A stretch of DNA of 64,000 bases, taken from assembly GCA_050084515.1 (NCBI GenBank), contig CM114271.1, forward strand, positions 68,200,001 through 68,264,000, written 5' to 3'. How positions within the stretch are numbered: position 1 is the first letter of the stretch; every line of letters begins with the position of its first letter. Shown piece by piece: positions 1 through 12,277 of this stretch. The stretch is from Blasia pusilla (lineage: Eukaryota; Marchantiophyta; Marchantiopsida; Blasiales). Under the pieces are notes generated by a model that ran no database searches, was not told the origin of the DNA, and worked only from the letters and a program-made list of their open reading frames with translations. The position numbers and the translations under genes are program-made.

Positions 1-103
1 TCCTCTTGTACTACAACCATATCAACATGCCGCACGTAAAAATGTCAGTATTCTTCATGAAAATTCCGGTTTTTTGGATTTCTATGCCTCATCATCCTAA
101 TAG

Positions 104-1465
104 TGTCGTGCGCCTACTCTCCTTGAACGTTAATCTTTGTTGTTGCGGAAGCGTGCGTTCAGTAGGTCACGTTGATCTGCATCCAAACACATACTCATGC
201 TAGTTGGGTCTGGATCAATCAGCGGTTCTAACTTGCCGAGTCCTCGACTCGGCCTCTCGTCAAGCTCAACCTTCCTAGTTTCATGGTTTACAACACAGGC
301 AAGTCTCAAAAGACTTGGGACATACTTTTTGGTTGGTTGAGGAACCTCAAACGGCATTTCGTGCATGGTGGTTCTAATTTTCCGATGGACATCCAATGAG
401 TCCCTAACCGAGACTCACAAAAAAATGAATCACGGTTCGGAATCCAAGTGTGGCTTACGAAATCCACTCTCTTAGATTAGGTTTGGGTTTCGAGTTCCAA
501 CGCCAAACTCCCGTTCCATCGATCCCATGCCCTTGAGACGCCGTTTGGTGCTCAAAGTGGGGTTCGTGTTCCAAGACATCTTGGAGAGACTCCCCCTTAC
601 TAGTACTTCTAGGAATCTCTGGGGTCCTCCTTACTTAAAGGAAAGACAGTCGGGCCCCTCAGATTAGCCCTCAACCCGATTGCTCTCACAATTGTTTTCG
701 GCCAATATCTCACCCTGTACTTATGTGTTTGCTGAGATTTTGTGCGTTAGAAGCGTCTCAAGATAAGCTTTCCAATGCGCCCTTATTTGTCTCAAACGCA
801 TATTGGGGCTAAACTTTATGGTCCAAAACACATTCAAATTTCCCAAACGGTATTCGTGTTCCAAAACTAGTTCTCACCTTGTTGGCAACCAACCTTCCAA
901 GACTAAACTCATCTCAAGTCTTGGTTCGCGTTTGGTCTAGGTTTCCTGGTTGCAACCACTAACGTATGAAACGCACAACTTTTTTCCGCATTTCGTTTCT
1001 TGGACTTTTCCAAATGACCTTCCAAAAGCCTCTCCTAAGCGCCAAGGTTGCATGTGGACAAAGTCCCTATCCGTGAACATATCCATGTCCGTGGACTTAT
1101 GTCCGTCCTATGGAAGGACTTGTCTGTATGGGCCCCACCTTTCCCTTCTTTCTCAATCCCCTTACTTGCCTTCGTGTTCGATACTCCCCCAATTTCTTCT
1201 TTCCTCCACCTCCACTCCCTCCTACCCCATTGCTCCTTTCATCATTGCCTTGCCTTCCATCATGGACTAAAAGTATGGGTCCCACCTCTTGGAACGCATG
1301 TCCATGGATATGTCCAAACTTGTCTGTCCATGTCTGTCCTAAGGAAGGACTTGTCCATTTTTGTGCAACCATGTTAAGCGCGATCATCGCAGCGTGAGTC
1401 CACTTGGGTTCTGATGTTCTGTTTGGCGCCTATTTGGTGTTCGTTTGGTTATGAGGGTTGCGACA
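104..1465 (-). repeat. 3' LTR of a minus-strand Ty3/gypsy chromovirus
   Basis: Read on the minus strand the block starts TGTCGCAACC and ends CACGACA, the short inverted ends usual for LTRs. A second copy of the same LTR lies at 33192-34223 in the same orientation, as a solo insertion. On the minus strand the LTR is directly preceded by a purine tract (1466-1478) and, further upstream, by gypsy integrase and chromodomain remnants, so it is read as the element's 3' LTR. It is 1,362 bp against 1,032 bp for the solo copy; most of the difference is the nested MITE at 1043-1373. No matching 5' LTR is in the window. Confidence 0.85.
1043..1373. mobile_element. hAT-like MITE nested in the LTR
   Basis: A 331-bp insertion absent from the related LTR at 33192-34223. 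It begins CAAGGTTGCA and ends with the inverse of CATGGTTGCA (9 of 10 matching). It is flanked by CTAAGCGC (1035-1042) and TTAAGCGC (1374-1381), a 7-of-8 target duplication. Eight-base duplications with CA-starting inverted ends are typical of hAT elements. The interior is full of short GGACA/TGTCC palindromic motifs and has no transposase. Inverted relatives lie at 20497-20812 and 13935-13995. Confidence 0.75.
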
Positions 1466-1478
1466 CTCATCCCTCCTT
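1466..1478 (-). promoter_or_regulatory. Polypurine tract of the minus-strand gypsy element
   Basis: On the minus strand the bases directly before the LTR read AAGGAGGGATGAG, a purine-rich plus-strand primer site abutting the TGTCG start of the LTR. It fixes the element's orientation. Confidence 0.7.
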
Positions 1479-2164
1479 AGAAGGTTGATGCCCTCATCAA
1501 CGCAAATCTTTTTAATGTTTAGTTCTGGGAAGCCGACCCCTTGACACTGAATTGCGTTTTGGTAGCTAACCCCCAATTCCACTTTTTGGCTTAAGTCTTA
1601 GGTTGTGGCTTGCAGCACTTAGATTTATTAGCTTCTCCACTTCAATTAGCCTAGACCATTTCTGCGAAACTAATCTAAATTATCAAAATAAGCTAACTAA
1701 GTGTGCAACCTAACACTTTACCTCCTATTTGTAAACAACCACCTGTTTACCTAGCCAACTTATACTACTTTTGGGTCACTTGTATTCTACTTAGGCGTGT
1801 CACTAAGTTCACTCATGCAACATGAATGAGATCACCACAAACCCCAAGATAGACTAATCTCCCCCGCTGACGTTAGGGCAGGTCCAAGTGTTAGTACTTC
1901 AACATTCGGTCTTGATCTAGATGCCTTATCCGAATACAAGATCTCACCTCAAATACTCATTTTTTGGCCTCCTTGACTTACATCCTAAGCATATGAAGAA
2001 CTACTCATTGCCACGCACTACCAAACTCAAAATCACAATCACTAGCATCGAATCTCCAAATCCATGCATTCTTTATTGCAACAACTAAAATTTTCTATTT
2101 ACAACGGGTTATCGGCCTAAGCTTCCCGGTCAACGGGTTATGTCCTTTGGTTCACCATGTACTA
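1479..2164. other. Non-coding 3' tail of the gypsy relic
   Basis: This stretch lies between the chromodomain remnant and the polypurine tract. I see no domain or other gene in it; it is probably untranslated 3' sequence of the element. Confidence 0.5.
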
Positions 2165-3295
2165 ACGTATGTGCCTATCTTGCATCCATTTGAAGTCTCA
2201 CAACGCCTCTTGCGTGTGTTCAAGATCTGCCTCTGCAATCCAAGTTGCCTCTTTCACATGGTACTTGGCTGAAAATTTTGCAAACAATTCCTTCGGAAGA
2301 GTGAGATTCTTTACACTCAACCACACTTGTTCCCCAACTTGGAAACTCACTTGGTGCCGACTTTTGTTAGTATGCTTCACGTACCTTAGTTGAGCCTTGG
2401 CAAGACTTCTTCTCGCTTGCTCTTTTCGCTCTTGCATTTCCACTTACAAACATTCCTCCATTGCTTGATGAGTGTGTGCTGATGTAGCGCCCCTCGAAGA
2501 GGCCAAGTCAAGAGGCCCTTCTGGTTCTCTTTGATACGCCAAAAGAAACGAAGAATCTTCAATTGCAGAATGCTTGGTGGAGTTGTAACAATACTTATCC
2601 ATACTTAGCCACTTTGCCCAATCTCTTTGGTCCGCGCTCACGTAATTCCTTAAGTATTGGTTCACGACCGAGTTTACTTTTTCCGTTTGCACATCCGTTT
2701 CAAGATGGAAGGCCGTACCAAAGTTGAGTTTGGTCTTGAACCTCATGAATAGATGTTTCCAAAAGGCACTGGTAATCTTTGAACCCGATCGGACACAATC
2801 CTTCTAGGCAATCCATGAGCTCGACACCAACCATCCAGGAACAATTGGGAAGTCGTGTAGGTCGTCGTAGAATCTCTCGTCGGCAGAAACCTCCCCAACT
2901 TGCTTAATCAATCAACTATCACAAGTATAGCATTGTATCCCTCAGATTCCGGAAGACTCGTAATGAAATCCATGCTAATGCTTTGCAAGGGTCCCTCTGG
3001 AATTGGAAAAGGACAAAGTAAGCCTTGCTTCTTCGCATAAGAAACTTTGTTCGCCTGGTAGGTCACGCAGGTCTTCACATATTGAGCAACATCTTCCTTC
3101 ATGTTGGGCCAGAAGAACCTCTTGGCCAAAACAGCAAGAATGGATTTCTCCCCTTTGTGTCCTTCCAAAGGTCCATCATGACATTCCACAAACACTTTGG
3201 TCCGTAGCTTGCCTTGGCCTACATAGATCCTGCTGTGCTTGGGAGAGGGACGTGAATACACTTAGAGTCATATTACACCACATGCTAGTCTAGTA
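2165..3295 (-). pseudogene. Chromovirus pol 3' part: integrase and chromodomain, broken
   Basis: Three minus-strand open segments in order give a Ty3/gypsy integrase. 3261-2908 carries the HHCC zinc-finger region (WPNMKEDV, then CVTYQANK) and the start of the catalytic core (SMDFITSLPESEG, first Asp). 2746-2444 carries the later core (NSVVNQYLRNYVSADQRDW, NSTKHSA). 2443-2198 carries the C-terminal region (QVGEQVWLS), then a chromodomain end (EATWIAEADLEHTQEAL). The step from the integrase tail straight into the chromodomain end suggests an internal deletion. No protease, RT or RNase H is present, so the element is truncated at about 3,295. The chromodomain places it among plant chromoviruses, which use it to bind modified histones at integration. 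It is defunct. Confidence 0.85.
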
Positions 3296-3324
3296 GTATC
3301 CTAACTTATTTTCAGGATTTGTTA

Positions 3325-3790
3325 TTAGGGGGATATCAATATGTTCTTCTATTCAATATTTCATTGTTGGGGGCACAAGATTTGGATAGGATTCTTTTTA
3401 TTCATTCAGTGGTGGGAAGGTGGCCACTTCAACATCATTCTTCTGAAGGACTTGATTTGCATGACTCAAGGCCAGCTATGTTCCAAGAGATGTTGGGAGT
3501 TCATATGAATGATGGTAATGGGCATCAGGCACGGTGATGGATAGATTTTGAACTAGTGGTGATATTGGATAACTTGGATGCTATGAGGGTCACGTTGGAT
3601 CACACACCCATTGTCTATGCTTGTCATGGAAAAATATGTTACCGTCCGAGGTACTAAGATGAGCTAATGATGGATTCTAGAAATCATCACTACTCATAGT
3701 GGTTACAATCTTGGATCCCTTGCAAGAATCTCAAGTTGTTACTCAAGATAATATACCACCTTTGGCATTGGCCAATAGGGTGTGTCTAGT
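3325..3790 (+). pseudogene. Relic of a retroelement DNMT3-like methyltransferase
   Basis: Translated fragments align to the middle of the copy C methyltransferase (49038-50231). A segment with SLLGAQDLDR matches ALLGAQDLER. The catalytic motif IV region reads RWPLQHH where copy C has GWPCQGH, so the catalytic Cys is replaced by Leu. It continues through LHDSRPAMFQEML (LHDPRSRLFWEML in C). After stops and shifts, DNA similarity continues through the motif VIII stretch to ANRV near 3,780. Motif I and all of RT to integrase are missing, and the relic runs directly into an X-type terminal fragment. It is a fourth, older copy of the A/B/C family. Confidence 0.75.
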
Positions 3791-3835
3791 CATTCATGTG
3801 TAAATATGTTAGGATTCATAATATCAATTGATTTG
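3785..3835 (+). repeat. Fragment of the family-B X repeat
   Basis: About 45 bases here (from GTCTAGTCATTCATGTG onward) match the 79-bp X unit at 27591-27669 and 60413-60491, including ATGTTAGGATTCATA. The position right behind the DNMT relic fits the 3' end of an internally deleted family member. Confidence 0.6.
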
Positions 3836-6000
3836 AGTTATGTATTGATGAAAGCCAATGTATGTGGATAGCGATGTGAAATCACATGACATTTTGCTTA
3901 GAATAACCATAGAAGAAGTTGGAAGAAATAGCGAAGAAGTCAGATTTCAACCGCAAATGTGGACCATAAACATGTGGATAGAGGTCATGGATTCAACAAA
4001 AGAGTTGTATCGTGTAGACTGCACCCTAAAATCAAACAAAATGGATACCGATTTGACAATTCAATGTGGTTGAAGACACTCAAAGGGTACAAAGAAAATT
4101 ATTTGATTGAATATGATTTTAAGCTATTTGTGCAAGTACTTTCAAACATCTTAAGCTTGCATCGCCCATCCATAGTACATAGTTGCAAAATGCATTTCTT
4201 TATACAAGCTTGGGAAGAGGATATGAGGAATTGGGTCCATTCCATTCCTTAGGAAAACCAACATTAATTCATAGTGAAATTTGTTGAAAATTTGAAGAAG
4301 GGGATAATGTCTTATGTCGGTGCGCATGTCGTATATCTATAGGTGATTATGAAGTAGGGAGACAAGGATGAGCTGTAGAATTTTATTAGAGGGGATGTAG
4401 AAGTTACTAGTACCCTTTATTAGAGGGGATGTAGAAAATCCCCTCTTTATTAGAGGGGATGTAGAAGTTACTAGTACTTAACGGAATAGAAGCCCAATGA
4501 TGAAGATGAAGTAGATAATAGAGGCGTTGAGATTGCTCCATTACAAGTCTACTTTTGCTAAGAAGGGATAATTTGCAAGTCCATTGTGGGTAAACTTCGT
4601 GTGACTCTATTATAAGTTCATGCACGTTTGCAAGTTGTGGATGGTTTGCAAGTGAGGATAGCCATTGTGCCAATGTGACTCGCACTAGGCTTGCAATTCA
4701 ATCCTAAAAGTAATTGCAGCTTATGGGACTTGTACTTGGGCTTATGGGATCTAATAGTGGAGTAGTAAGAGACTCATAATTGGCTACTTAGAGTTGCAAA
4801 TGGTAAGTCAACTTATATTCCTTGTAAAACTTACTCTAACAAGATCCTCATTTCATGCTTGTGATCGTGTTTGGTGATTAGGTAGATGGGGGGAGTATCT
4901 CAAAGAGTAAAAAATGGGATGTATTCACGAGACGAAGGCCATTACTTCTGTTTGATCTAGTACTTACAATAGAATACTCTCTTACAGACTATACAAGCTA
5001 CCACTACCACTTAGGGATATCTACTCGTTGATTAATAATTGGACTAACTCTTGAAAGGTATGATATTTCTTTCTGATGTACTACTATATTAATGTCTCAA
5101 ATTACTTATCATCATTTGGAAGATCTTGAAGAGTAAATAAACATTATATCATCATCTTCAAAATACAATCACTTCAATGCCAATCATCAGTCTGTATGAT
5201 CCAAAAATATTTACTGATTTTATATTTTATGGTCATTTCCTTATTTCATTAAATTGTTGTTTCAAGTGCAACTTTGTGACAATGGAAGTATATATCTAGA
5301 GTAAATTCTCCAACACATCCGAAGACTTTTTTGGTGTATTTACATTCTAAATATGATCAATTATCAATGAACTGATTGTTATTGGGACGCTATGAATTAC
5401 TTTCATGAGGCATTTTTTTAAGACGAGAATCTTCAATTTTTTTTATTTTGGGTAATAAGAAAGAAACATGCCATCTACGTAGAGGAATTAGGAAAGAGTG
5501 CTAATTTTTTTTCAAAATAATGAGGGAATCAATTTAGTTTACTTAAGTTCCACAATATTATTAGAGTACTATTTGCTATAATTAACATGGTTTGTATATT
5601 ATAACACACAACATTATTTTTTATCTTAAGTAAATTTTTTTATGGAATTTCAAAAAAAAATTAACTAGTACCAAAGTTGACTTTTAAAATATTAAAATAA
5701 TAGATGTAAAAAATATTACATTAATCTATAAAATTTCTTGGAAAGAAAATTTACGTTATCTTAATAGGATAAATATTGAATAATACTCAATAGAATAATT
5801 TGTTGAGTTTTACATGGAATTCAAAATCATATTGGTACGTGCCGTTACGTATGACATGTAGGTATTAGTTCACACATTACTCCAAGCACCCGCAATTTTA
5901 CCAAATATTCAAGCTTCACTGGAAAAAAAAGAAATTTTTCATGAATTCATCGAATAAGAAGTTTTCAATAAAACAAAGATGGAAGGAAGGAAATGCTTTC
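3836..6000. other. AT-rich region without recognisable genes
   Basis: I recognise no coding sequence on either strand; the open segments are short and lack known motifs. A small tandem repeat is present (4382-4480). The stretch 5,100-5,940 is very AT-rich with homopolymer runs. Confidence 0.5.
4382..4480. repeat. Three-unit tandem repeat
   Basis: Three units share TTTATTAGAGGGGATGTAGA, starting near 4382, 4416 and 4446. The first and third continue with GTTACTAGTAC; the middle one continues AAATCCCCTC. No function is suggested. Confidence 0.8.
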
Positions 6001-7186
6001 TTTTTGACAGACGATGTAAATGTACCGTGGACATATTTCAGGACATTTCTTTTTCCATTTCCGAATTTTTTGTCACTTTTCTCACCATTCCGGAACCATC
6101 CAGTTGCAAATGATGCAAGGACATTGTTATGGTTTCGATTGGTGATGGTTTCTTACCATTTTGTAACGACCCTGTTGCGAGCATGTTTGGTCCCGACTGG
6201 ACCGAATCGATCACCGTCATGAGTTGGGAAATTATTTCACAAATCTCGAATGTTTGGGTGAATTGAAATCACGATTATTCTAGTTGACGCTCGCACCATT
6301 CAGTGTGCAGGATGCGAGTTTTCCAGTTATGTGAGCTCAGTCAATGTGGATGGCATTCGCTGCCATTTGCGGCCTCATTCTATGCAAGATACAAAACCGC
6401 TGAAAATAAGCTTGTGGTGTTCAAAATTAACGGCTGCATTCCCATGGCCTTTCATGAGGAAACCGAATTGAAACCCATGTTGTACTTACGCTTTTATTAC
6501 GGCTGATTGTACTGGACGTTTGCATTGGCGTGGTGAAGCTCGTCCTCGAAGGAACGGTAGTCCTCCTGGCTATCTGCATACAGATGTGCATTTCATCTAA
6601 TGACGAGGAGTTTCCAAGAAGAAAAATGTTATGGGAGCGGAAACACTCGTGACTGGATACGATTCGAGCTGCGCTAGCTTGCCTAGAGGGTTGGAGCAGA
6701 GTCCTGCAGGAGAATATAGCACGGTAGTGTTTGTGCAGTAGACAAATCTCGTCACGGACCGAGTAAGTCTCTCGATTCATCGGGTGGACATGTCGATCTG
6801 ATAACAGCTGTACACTATGCACAGTCCAGAGAGCATCATACCAGAATGTGTATCGTCGTGATTGACCTGCAATCTACATGTAGCTCATGCACCTCGCTCA
6901 ACTTTTGCGAGTTTCTAGAGATATAATAAGGTGCCAAGAAATTCCTGAAAAATGAAGTTGTAACATGAGTGAAATTCACGACTGCTTAAGTTGCAACAGG
7001 AGGACAGTTCCAAGCGAGGGTTTTATCCTGGCACTCCCACTATATGTCTGAACGATCCAGAGTAAGACGTGTTTTACTTCGGGGCGTGACGACATTGATT
7101 ACAGTGGATCAAAGATCTAAAGCCCGAAACGTGTGACATTGTTTCAAGCAGCGCCAAGAGATTGGAGCGTGGGATAACGAACTTGT

Positions 7187-7247
7187 CACAGATCTGTTGA
7201 CAGATGAATCTTCGACTGCAGAAGATTCATTTGTCAACAGATCTGTG
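7187..7247. repeat. 27-bp inverted repeat with 7-nt loop
   Basis: Arms 7187-7213 and 7221-7247 pair at 26 of 27 positions around the loop GACTGCA. The outer parts contain CAGATCTG. Transcribed from either strand it would form a small stable hairpin. Confidence 0.85.
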
Positions 7248-8005
7248 CTGTGATATTGAGAATTGCGAAGTCCTGACGCAGTCTTAGGTAAGAAAGCATG
7301 GGTTGTAGATGCAAGGAAACTACGTTTGGAGAAATCTTTGGGATCTTTCCATGGAAGCGACGAAGTTTTCAGGTTGAACAATTTATCCGTATGACTCCTT
7401 GTGCAGGAGAGTAGAGGTCGAATAGAGAGAAAGACTTAAGGTGGCTTGACCAGAGCCTCCTTTGATGTCATCCCAAAAGAAAACCGCACATGTTTGCTAA
7501 AGTGTCAACCGTGCACTTGCACTTGTAAGTACTCTGGTAAACACCGGTGCGACGTGTTCAACCTAGAAAGAAGATGAGTAGCTAGCCTAGTCGTGCGGCT
7601 GTGAGAAAAGTGCTAAGAACTAAATGACGGCGACTCGATTAATAAACGTGCCAGCGTACCATTCTCAACATTTTCACAAACATACTGAGATGCAATGTAC
7701 CATTCCTATCGAGGATCATTGACGAGTACCAGTAAGCAACGAACTATGTATGCATACTAGATCTATGACATCAGTTTCAATGCTGGTCTTCCTCTCGAAA
7801 ATGTAAAAGATGTAGCCAAGCATCCTAAATAGGTTCTACAAGATGCAAATATTGGATCGTGTGTCCTGGAAATTGAAACATCCTAATTTCGACACTCACA
7901 GACGCGAAATATGACGGCCATGAATTTGATGATAGAGAACGCTTATCAGAGAAGGCTTGAAACGCAGTTGGAGAAGGCATGATAAGGAACACGAGGTTTA
8001 CAGGA

Positions 8006-8072
8006 GGGAAATTAATGGCAAATTCAGGAGAGAAAATGGGGTATTCTCTAATAAATTTGCTATTAATTCCCC
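8006..8072. repeat. 19-bp inverted repeat with 29-nt loop
   Basis: Arms 8006-8024 and 8054-8072 pair at 17 of 19 positions. It has no recognisable relation to the other foldbacks. Confidence 0.7.
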
Positions 8073-8340
8073 TCTTGTTGGATCTCTTGTAATAGCGAGA
8101 GTCTCTTTGCACATGCGCACAAGATCCACCTAGTTGAATCACCCGAAACACCTCATAGCGCTGATAGGGCGAAGAAACCCGACCGAATTGGTCCTCCTCT
8201 TCACGGGTCGAGATCGATCGTTCAGCTTCACAACGGGTGGTAGCAATTTATATGTTATCGATGATGCTCTCGAGGTGGTCACAAGATAGAAGATCCAGCT
8301 TGAACTTCCAAGGTGGGATCATCCGATCGAGGAGCAGAAT

Positions 8341-9930
8341 CAAAGCGACCCGTGTTCTTCACGCATCGTGAAGGAGGTAAGGGCTGATGGTGATCCGGAG
8401 CAGTACTTGTTCACAGTGTTAGTCTTTACTGTTGTCCACCGTTGGTACGATGCTTCCGGCGCCCAAGACTGCAGCCTTGAAACGTGTCCTCCGGCTTGTC
8501 AGGCTTCAGCATGTCTATCCTTCGGTTGGTTTCAGGTGATTTGCTATTCTTAGCGAGATCTAACGTGAGTAGTGGGGTCGGGATTTCGAACTCTCAGCTT
8601 TGTTTCTGCATCCGAGTCTTCCGAGATACCAGAAATAGCAGACATGTGCGCCGATGAAAGGATCCAAGCTCCGACAGGTAATAAACCATAAATACAAAGA
8701 GATCAATAGAGAGAAAGTGTGAAGGAGGGAAGCTGAAGGAAAGAAGGAAGGAAGGAACGAAGGGACGACGGAGAAGAATACAGTGTTCAAAGAACACTAA
8801 CTGCAGGCGGATCGCATGTCTGTCCTGCGCGCGGTCGTCCGCGCTCCTGCTGCCTTCGAGGTAATGCCACGGTGCTACCAGCAGAAGTGGCAGCAGACAT
8901 CGGGACTTCGGCAATTTTCCTCCAAGAAACACTCGACATCATGCATGCCCCGCCTTATATTAGAAGCTAAACGACGGGGAGCTGAGTGACCGAGTCAGAC
9001 TCAGAACTCCCGGCGTCGCCTCGTTCTCACCCTGCAGTACAGTATTTAACATTCGTTCCTGGCATTCAGGTGGGAATCATGCACTCATTAAATGCACTGT
9101 GCGCCCGGACGCTCACCTCCACACGAAGCGCGGGAGCGGCGACCGTTTCGCTCCCTCCTTCGAACGCCTCGCAGAATCGCCCCTGCCAGGAGGTACTTAC
9201 TTCCGTTGCGTTCCTCCTCCTCTCCTCTCTGATTCACATCCTGAATTTCCCGCTGCCAGGTACAGTACTGCGCAAGAAGTTCATTCAGTCTCGGGCTTGT
9301 TGTGCCCGCCTCTTGGCAACGCACAATCCATACAGAAGACTCGTTTCAATCCTCCGCGCGGCGCGCGGCCTGCATTCCCATCCAGATTCCAGCCTCACTG
9401 TTCTGAATCGCTTCATGCTAGATCATTCCTCTCCTCCCCTCCCCTCCCCTGCCTTCCCTTCCAGGCCAGCCAGCTACCAGCCAGACAAAACGATTCGAGA
9501 ATATGGATTAAAAGAGCGCGAGCGGGAATGAGCAGACTCAGCAGAGTCTACCCGCTCACGAAATTCGCGCTTAGCTCGGAGCGTACTTACGTCACGCTCA
9601 ATTGCTCCCCGACAATTGAGTATAAAACAAAGTTAAACATTACGCAAGCAAAACCTTATATTAAGCCCCTCCATTGCATGTTGCTTTCGTCTTGGGCAAC
9701 ATGGCGGTCGATCCAACAGCGACTACGCAGGGTCCACTCCACAAACAAAGGCAGAGCAAATGGCACTCTCCGCTCTTGGATTCTTCGTCACCGTCCACAT
9801 TCGTCTCAATATGCAAATTTAGGTCTACGGTATATTGACTCGATCCTCGATGAAGAAAATGGAATGTTGTGTAAACGAGGCTTGTTTGATACGAGATGTA
9901 TGAGTAAATTCTCTCTTAAAGAGTGTTAGA
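8341..9930. other. GC-richer island, no gene recognised
   Basis: This stretch is clearly richer in G and C than its flanks and stays open over long runs, including a 276-residue plus-strand frame at 9099-9929. That frame looks like composition-driven noise: it is rich in Ser, Pro and Arg, without domains. A TATAAA-like motif is at about 9619 (plus), and a TATA-like motif near 8955-8964 could serve the minus strand. It may be a promoter or 5' region of a host gene, but I cannot name one. Confidence 0.3.
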
Positions 9931-10470
9931 TGAACCACAATTATCATCGCTAGAATCCAGGTTTCATTTCTATTTACGCGCTTATTTTATAATCTTGTTT
10001 TTTTTTCCTATCATGAGCGTTACGATATCTCAAATAGTACAGGATTTTATTCACCAGTGAAATTCCTCTTTTTTAAGAAAATGATTTCCTCTTCAAATGT
10101 GGCCTTCATTCAACTTTTTGACGAAGAAGACCAAATGATTCTATTTTTTGAATATGATGCCAATGGCATTGGAAGGAATGGAAAAAAAATGTTTAGATAC
10201 TCAATGATCTAGAAATTTTAATATAGTTACATGTACTATACGATGCAATAAAGTTTTAAGAAAAATTCAAACCTGTGTTATCATTATGATTATTATTAGT
10301 TCTTAGGAGTTCAATAAATTACGCTAATGTGTTGTAGTCGAGGGCATCACCTTCTTCTTCACATATAATTTTTTGTCTCTTTCCATAATTATAATAGTTA
10401 TAATAGAAATTCCACTTGAAAATTTTTCCATTGCATGGATTTCCTCGAAAAAAAATTCATGCTGGTTTTC

Positions 10471-10551
10471 CATCGTTATAATTTCCTTTAAATTCTTTGC
10501 CGAAATGAGCACTTTACTAGACCACCGAATTTAAAGGAAATTATAACGATG
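10471..10551. repeat. Perfect 25-bp inverted repeat
   Basis: Arms 10471-10495 and 10527-10551 are exact reverse complements, starting CATCGTTATAATTTCC, separated by 31 nt. No transposon ends or target duplication are evident. Confidence 0.9.
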
Positions 10552-12230
10552 AATTAGAACTAGGGTCGGTGGTCTTATTCTTATGTGATTTTTTTTGCGG
10601 CTAATTGGGAATATCTGGTAATTTTTTTATACATGTTTGGTTCTCCTATATTCAATGATGTCAAGAAATCAAGTTGACAAATATCACCGTTTGTTAAGAC
10701 TATACTTAAGTGGTTGGATCCCTTGGTATAAAGTTGGAGTTGGCAATAATATTTTGCACCTGGAACCATACCCATCCATCGAAGATGGCTCGTCCAAATG
10801 TCATCTACACTTCTAAAATACTGCAAAAGTGTGATCACCTTTTAATGCAAGTCTTGTTTTAAATTTCTCTCGTTAAAAGAAATGAAACCCTTTAAGAGAA
10901 GAAAAATAATATGAAACAAATCCAACCCACGAACGCCCATTGTAGTAGTACATGTGTAATCACACGCTGCTGCCAACATGCTCTCCGGGCCCACGTGACT
11001 AGCACTTGCCCTCTACTCATCCCATTTTCTTTTTTTCTTTCTTTTTATATGTCACAACAAAGAATTTCAAACCCGCTTCCAACGCGCCTGCCACAACGGT
11101 GGGCAGCGTTTCATAGTGCGCCTCCCCTCCCCTGTTTCTGCGCATGCCCTATCTCAAAGAACGCGATAGACCCGCTCCAACTCGCTCGCGTTGAGTTTGG
11201 AGGGTGGGGCTTTGAACAATCGCAGCCGACAAAACAGGAGGGCAATAATTACGACTGTTGTGGTACAGGGGAGAGCCTACAGAGCGGATTAATTATAATA
11301 TTGTCGAAAAAACACGATCACGGGATAAACACAGAGTTTTAAGAAACAAAGATGCACTTGGATAAAAAGAGTGATGGAAAACCCATCCGAAGTACAAAAG
11401 AGGGGGACTCAAAGAGTCAAAACCCGAAGGCCACAACAGGACCAGAAAAGGAAGAAGGGGGCATTCTCCCCCCTAACAACGAAACTCACCTACAACAGAG
11501 ACAATATCAGCAACAACAAGGGAGTTATGTCTACTACTAAGAGTTTTAAGAGGAGATTGAAAGAGGTAGTACAACCGACTGCTGTACAACTCCGCACGCG
11601 ACTATCATGTTTATCATAATTTATTAAAATTATGATTCTCTTTGTTGTTACTAGAAATATTATTTCAATTGGAGTCGCCGTTTATCAAATAAACTGAAGG
11701 TTGCTCGGGGGCGGTAAACGAAAAAAAAATTCGGACACGGCATGAGGATGCGAACTCTTGTTACAAGATAATAATAATAATAAATATTTATTATTGATCT
11801 TGTCACGCTGTTGTAAATTATCCAAATATTGTTAGGTGGGTGTTAGAGTTTGCCCTATATTAGTAGTCATGACCAAGTTCCAACCGATCGTGAAGGAATT
11901 TCGGAAAGAAGTACAAATGGAAGTTGGGCCAATTCAAGGAACTAGTCGTTTCGTGAAGAAGCAATCGGAATTGAGGGATTCTTTCAACATGCAAGATGCT
12001 CTCAAAGAAAGAGTTTTGGCAACAACAAAGGTGAAGGGTTACTAGTGGGTGGTAAATTTAATTTTTTTTAAAGCTTTCCTTTTTCTTTTCACTTGTTCAT
12101 TTGATGGTCTCTTTTTAATTGAATTATTTTTCGTAAAGTGACATATGTGAACACCATAAGAACCTTTTGAGTGCCATGTCAACGTATTCCGACCGAGGGA
12201 TTCCAACCCTATCCTCTTTTATTTATATAG

Positions 12231-12277
12231 ATTTTATTTTCAAAATCTTTATAAGTAAAAGATTTTGAAGATAAAAT
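12231..12277. repeat. 20-bp inverted repeat with 7-nt loop
   Basis: Arms 12231-12250 and 12258-12277 pair at 19 of 20 positions around ATAAGTA. It is AT-rich and may be a terminator-like or MITE-derived foldback. Confidence 0.7.

Larger units (their letters stand above)
6001..8340. other. Low-repeat region, no gene recognised
   Basis: Base composition is more balanced than in the AT-rich flanks. Open segments exist (for example a minus one at 6427-6822 of 131 residues), but none shows a known motif or a convincing start. It may hold decayed or spliced host sequence. Two foldbacks lie here (7187-7247 and 8006-8072). Confidence 0.4.

Noticed and set aside
9099-9929. 276-codon plus-strand open frame
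   Set aside because: It is in a GC-rich island, has no recognisable motif, shows Ser/Pro/Arg-rich composition typical of chance frames, and overlaps another long frame (8986-9531).
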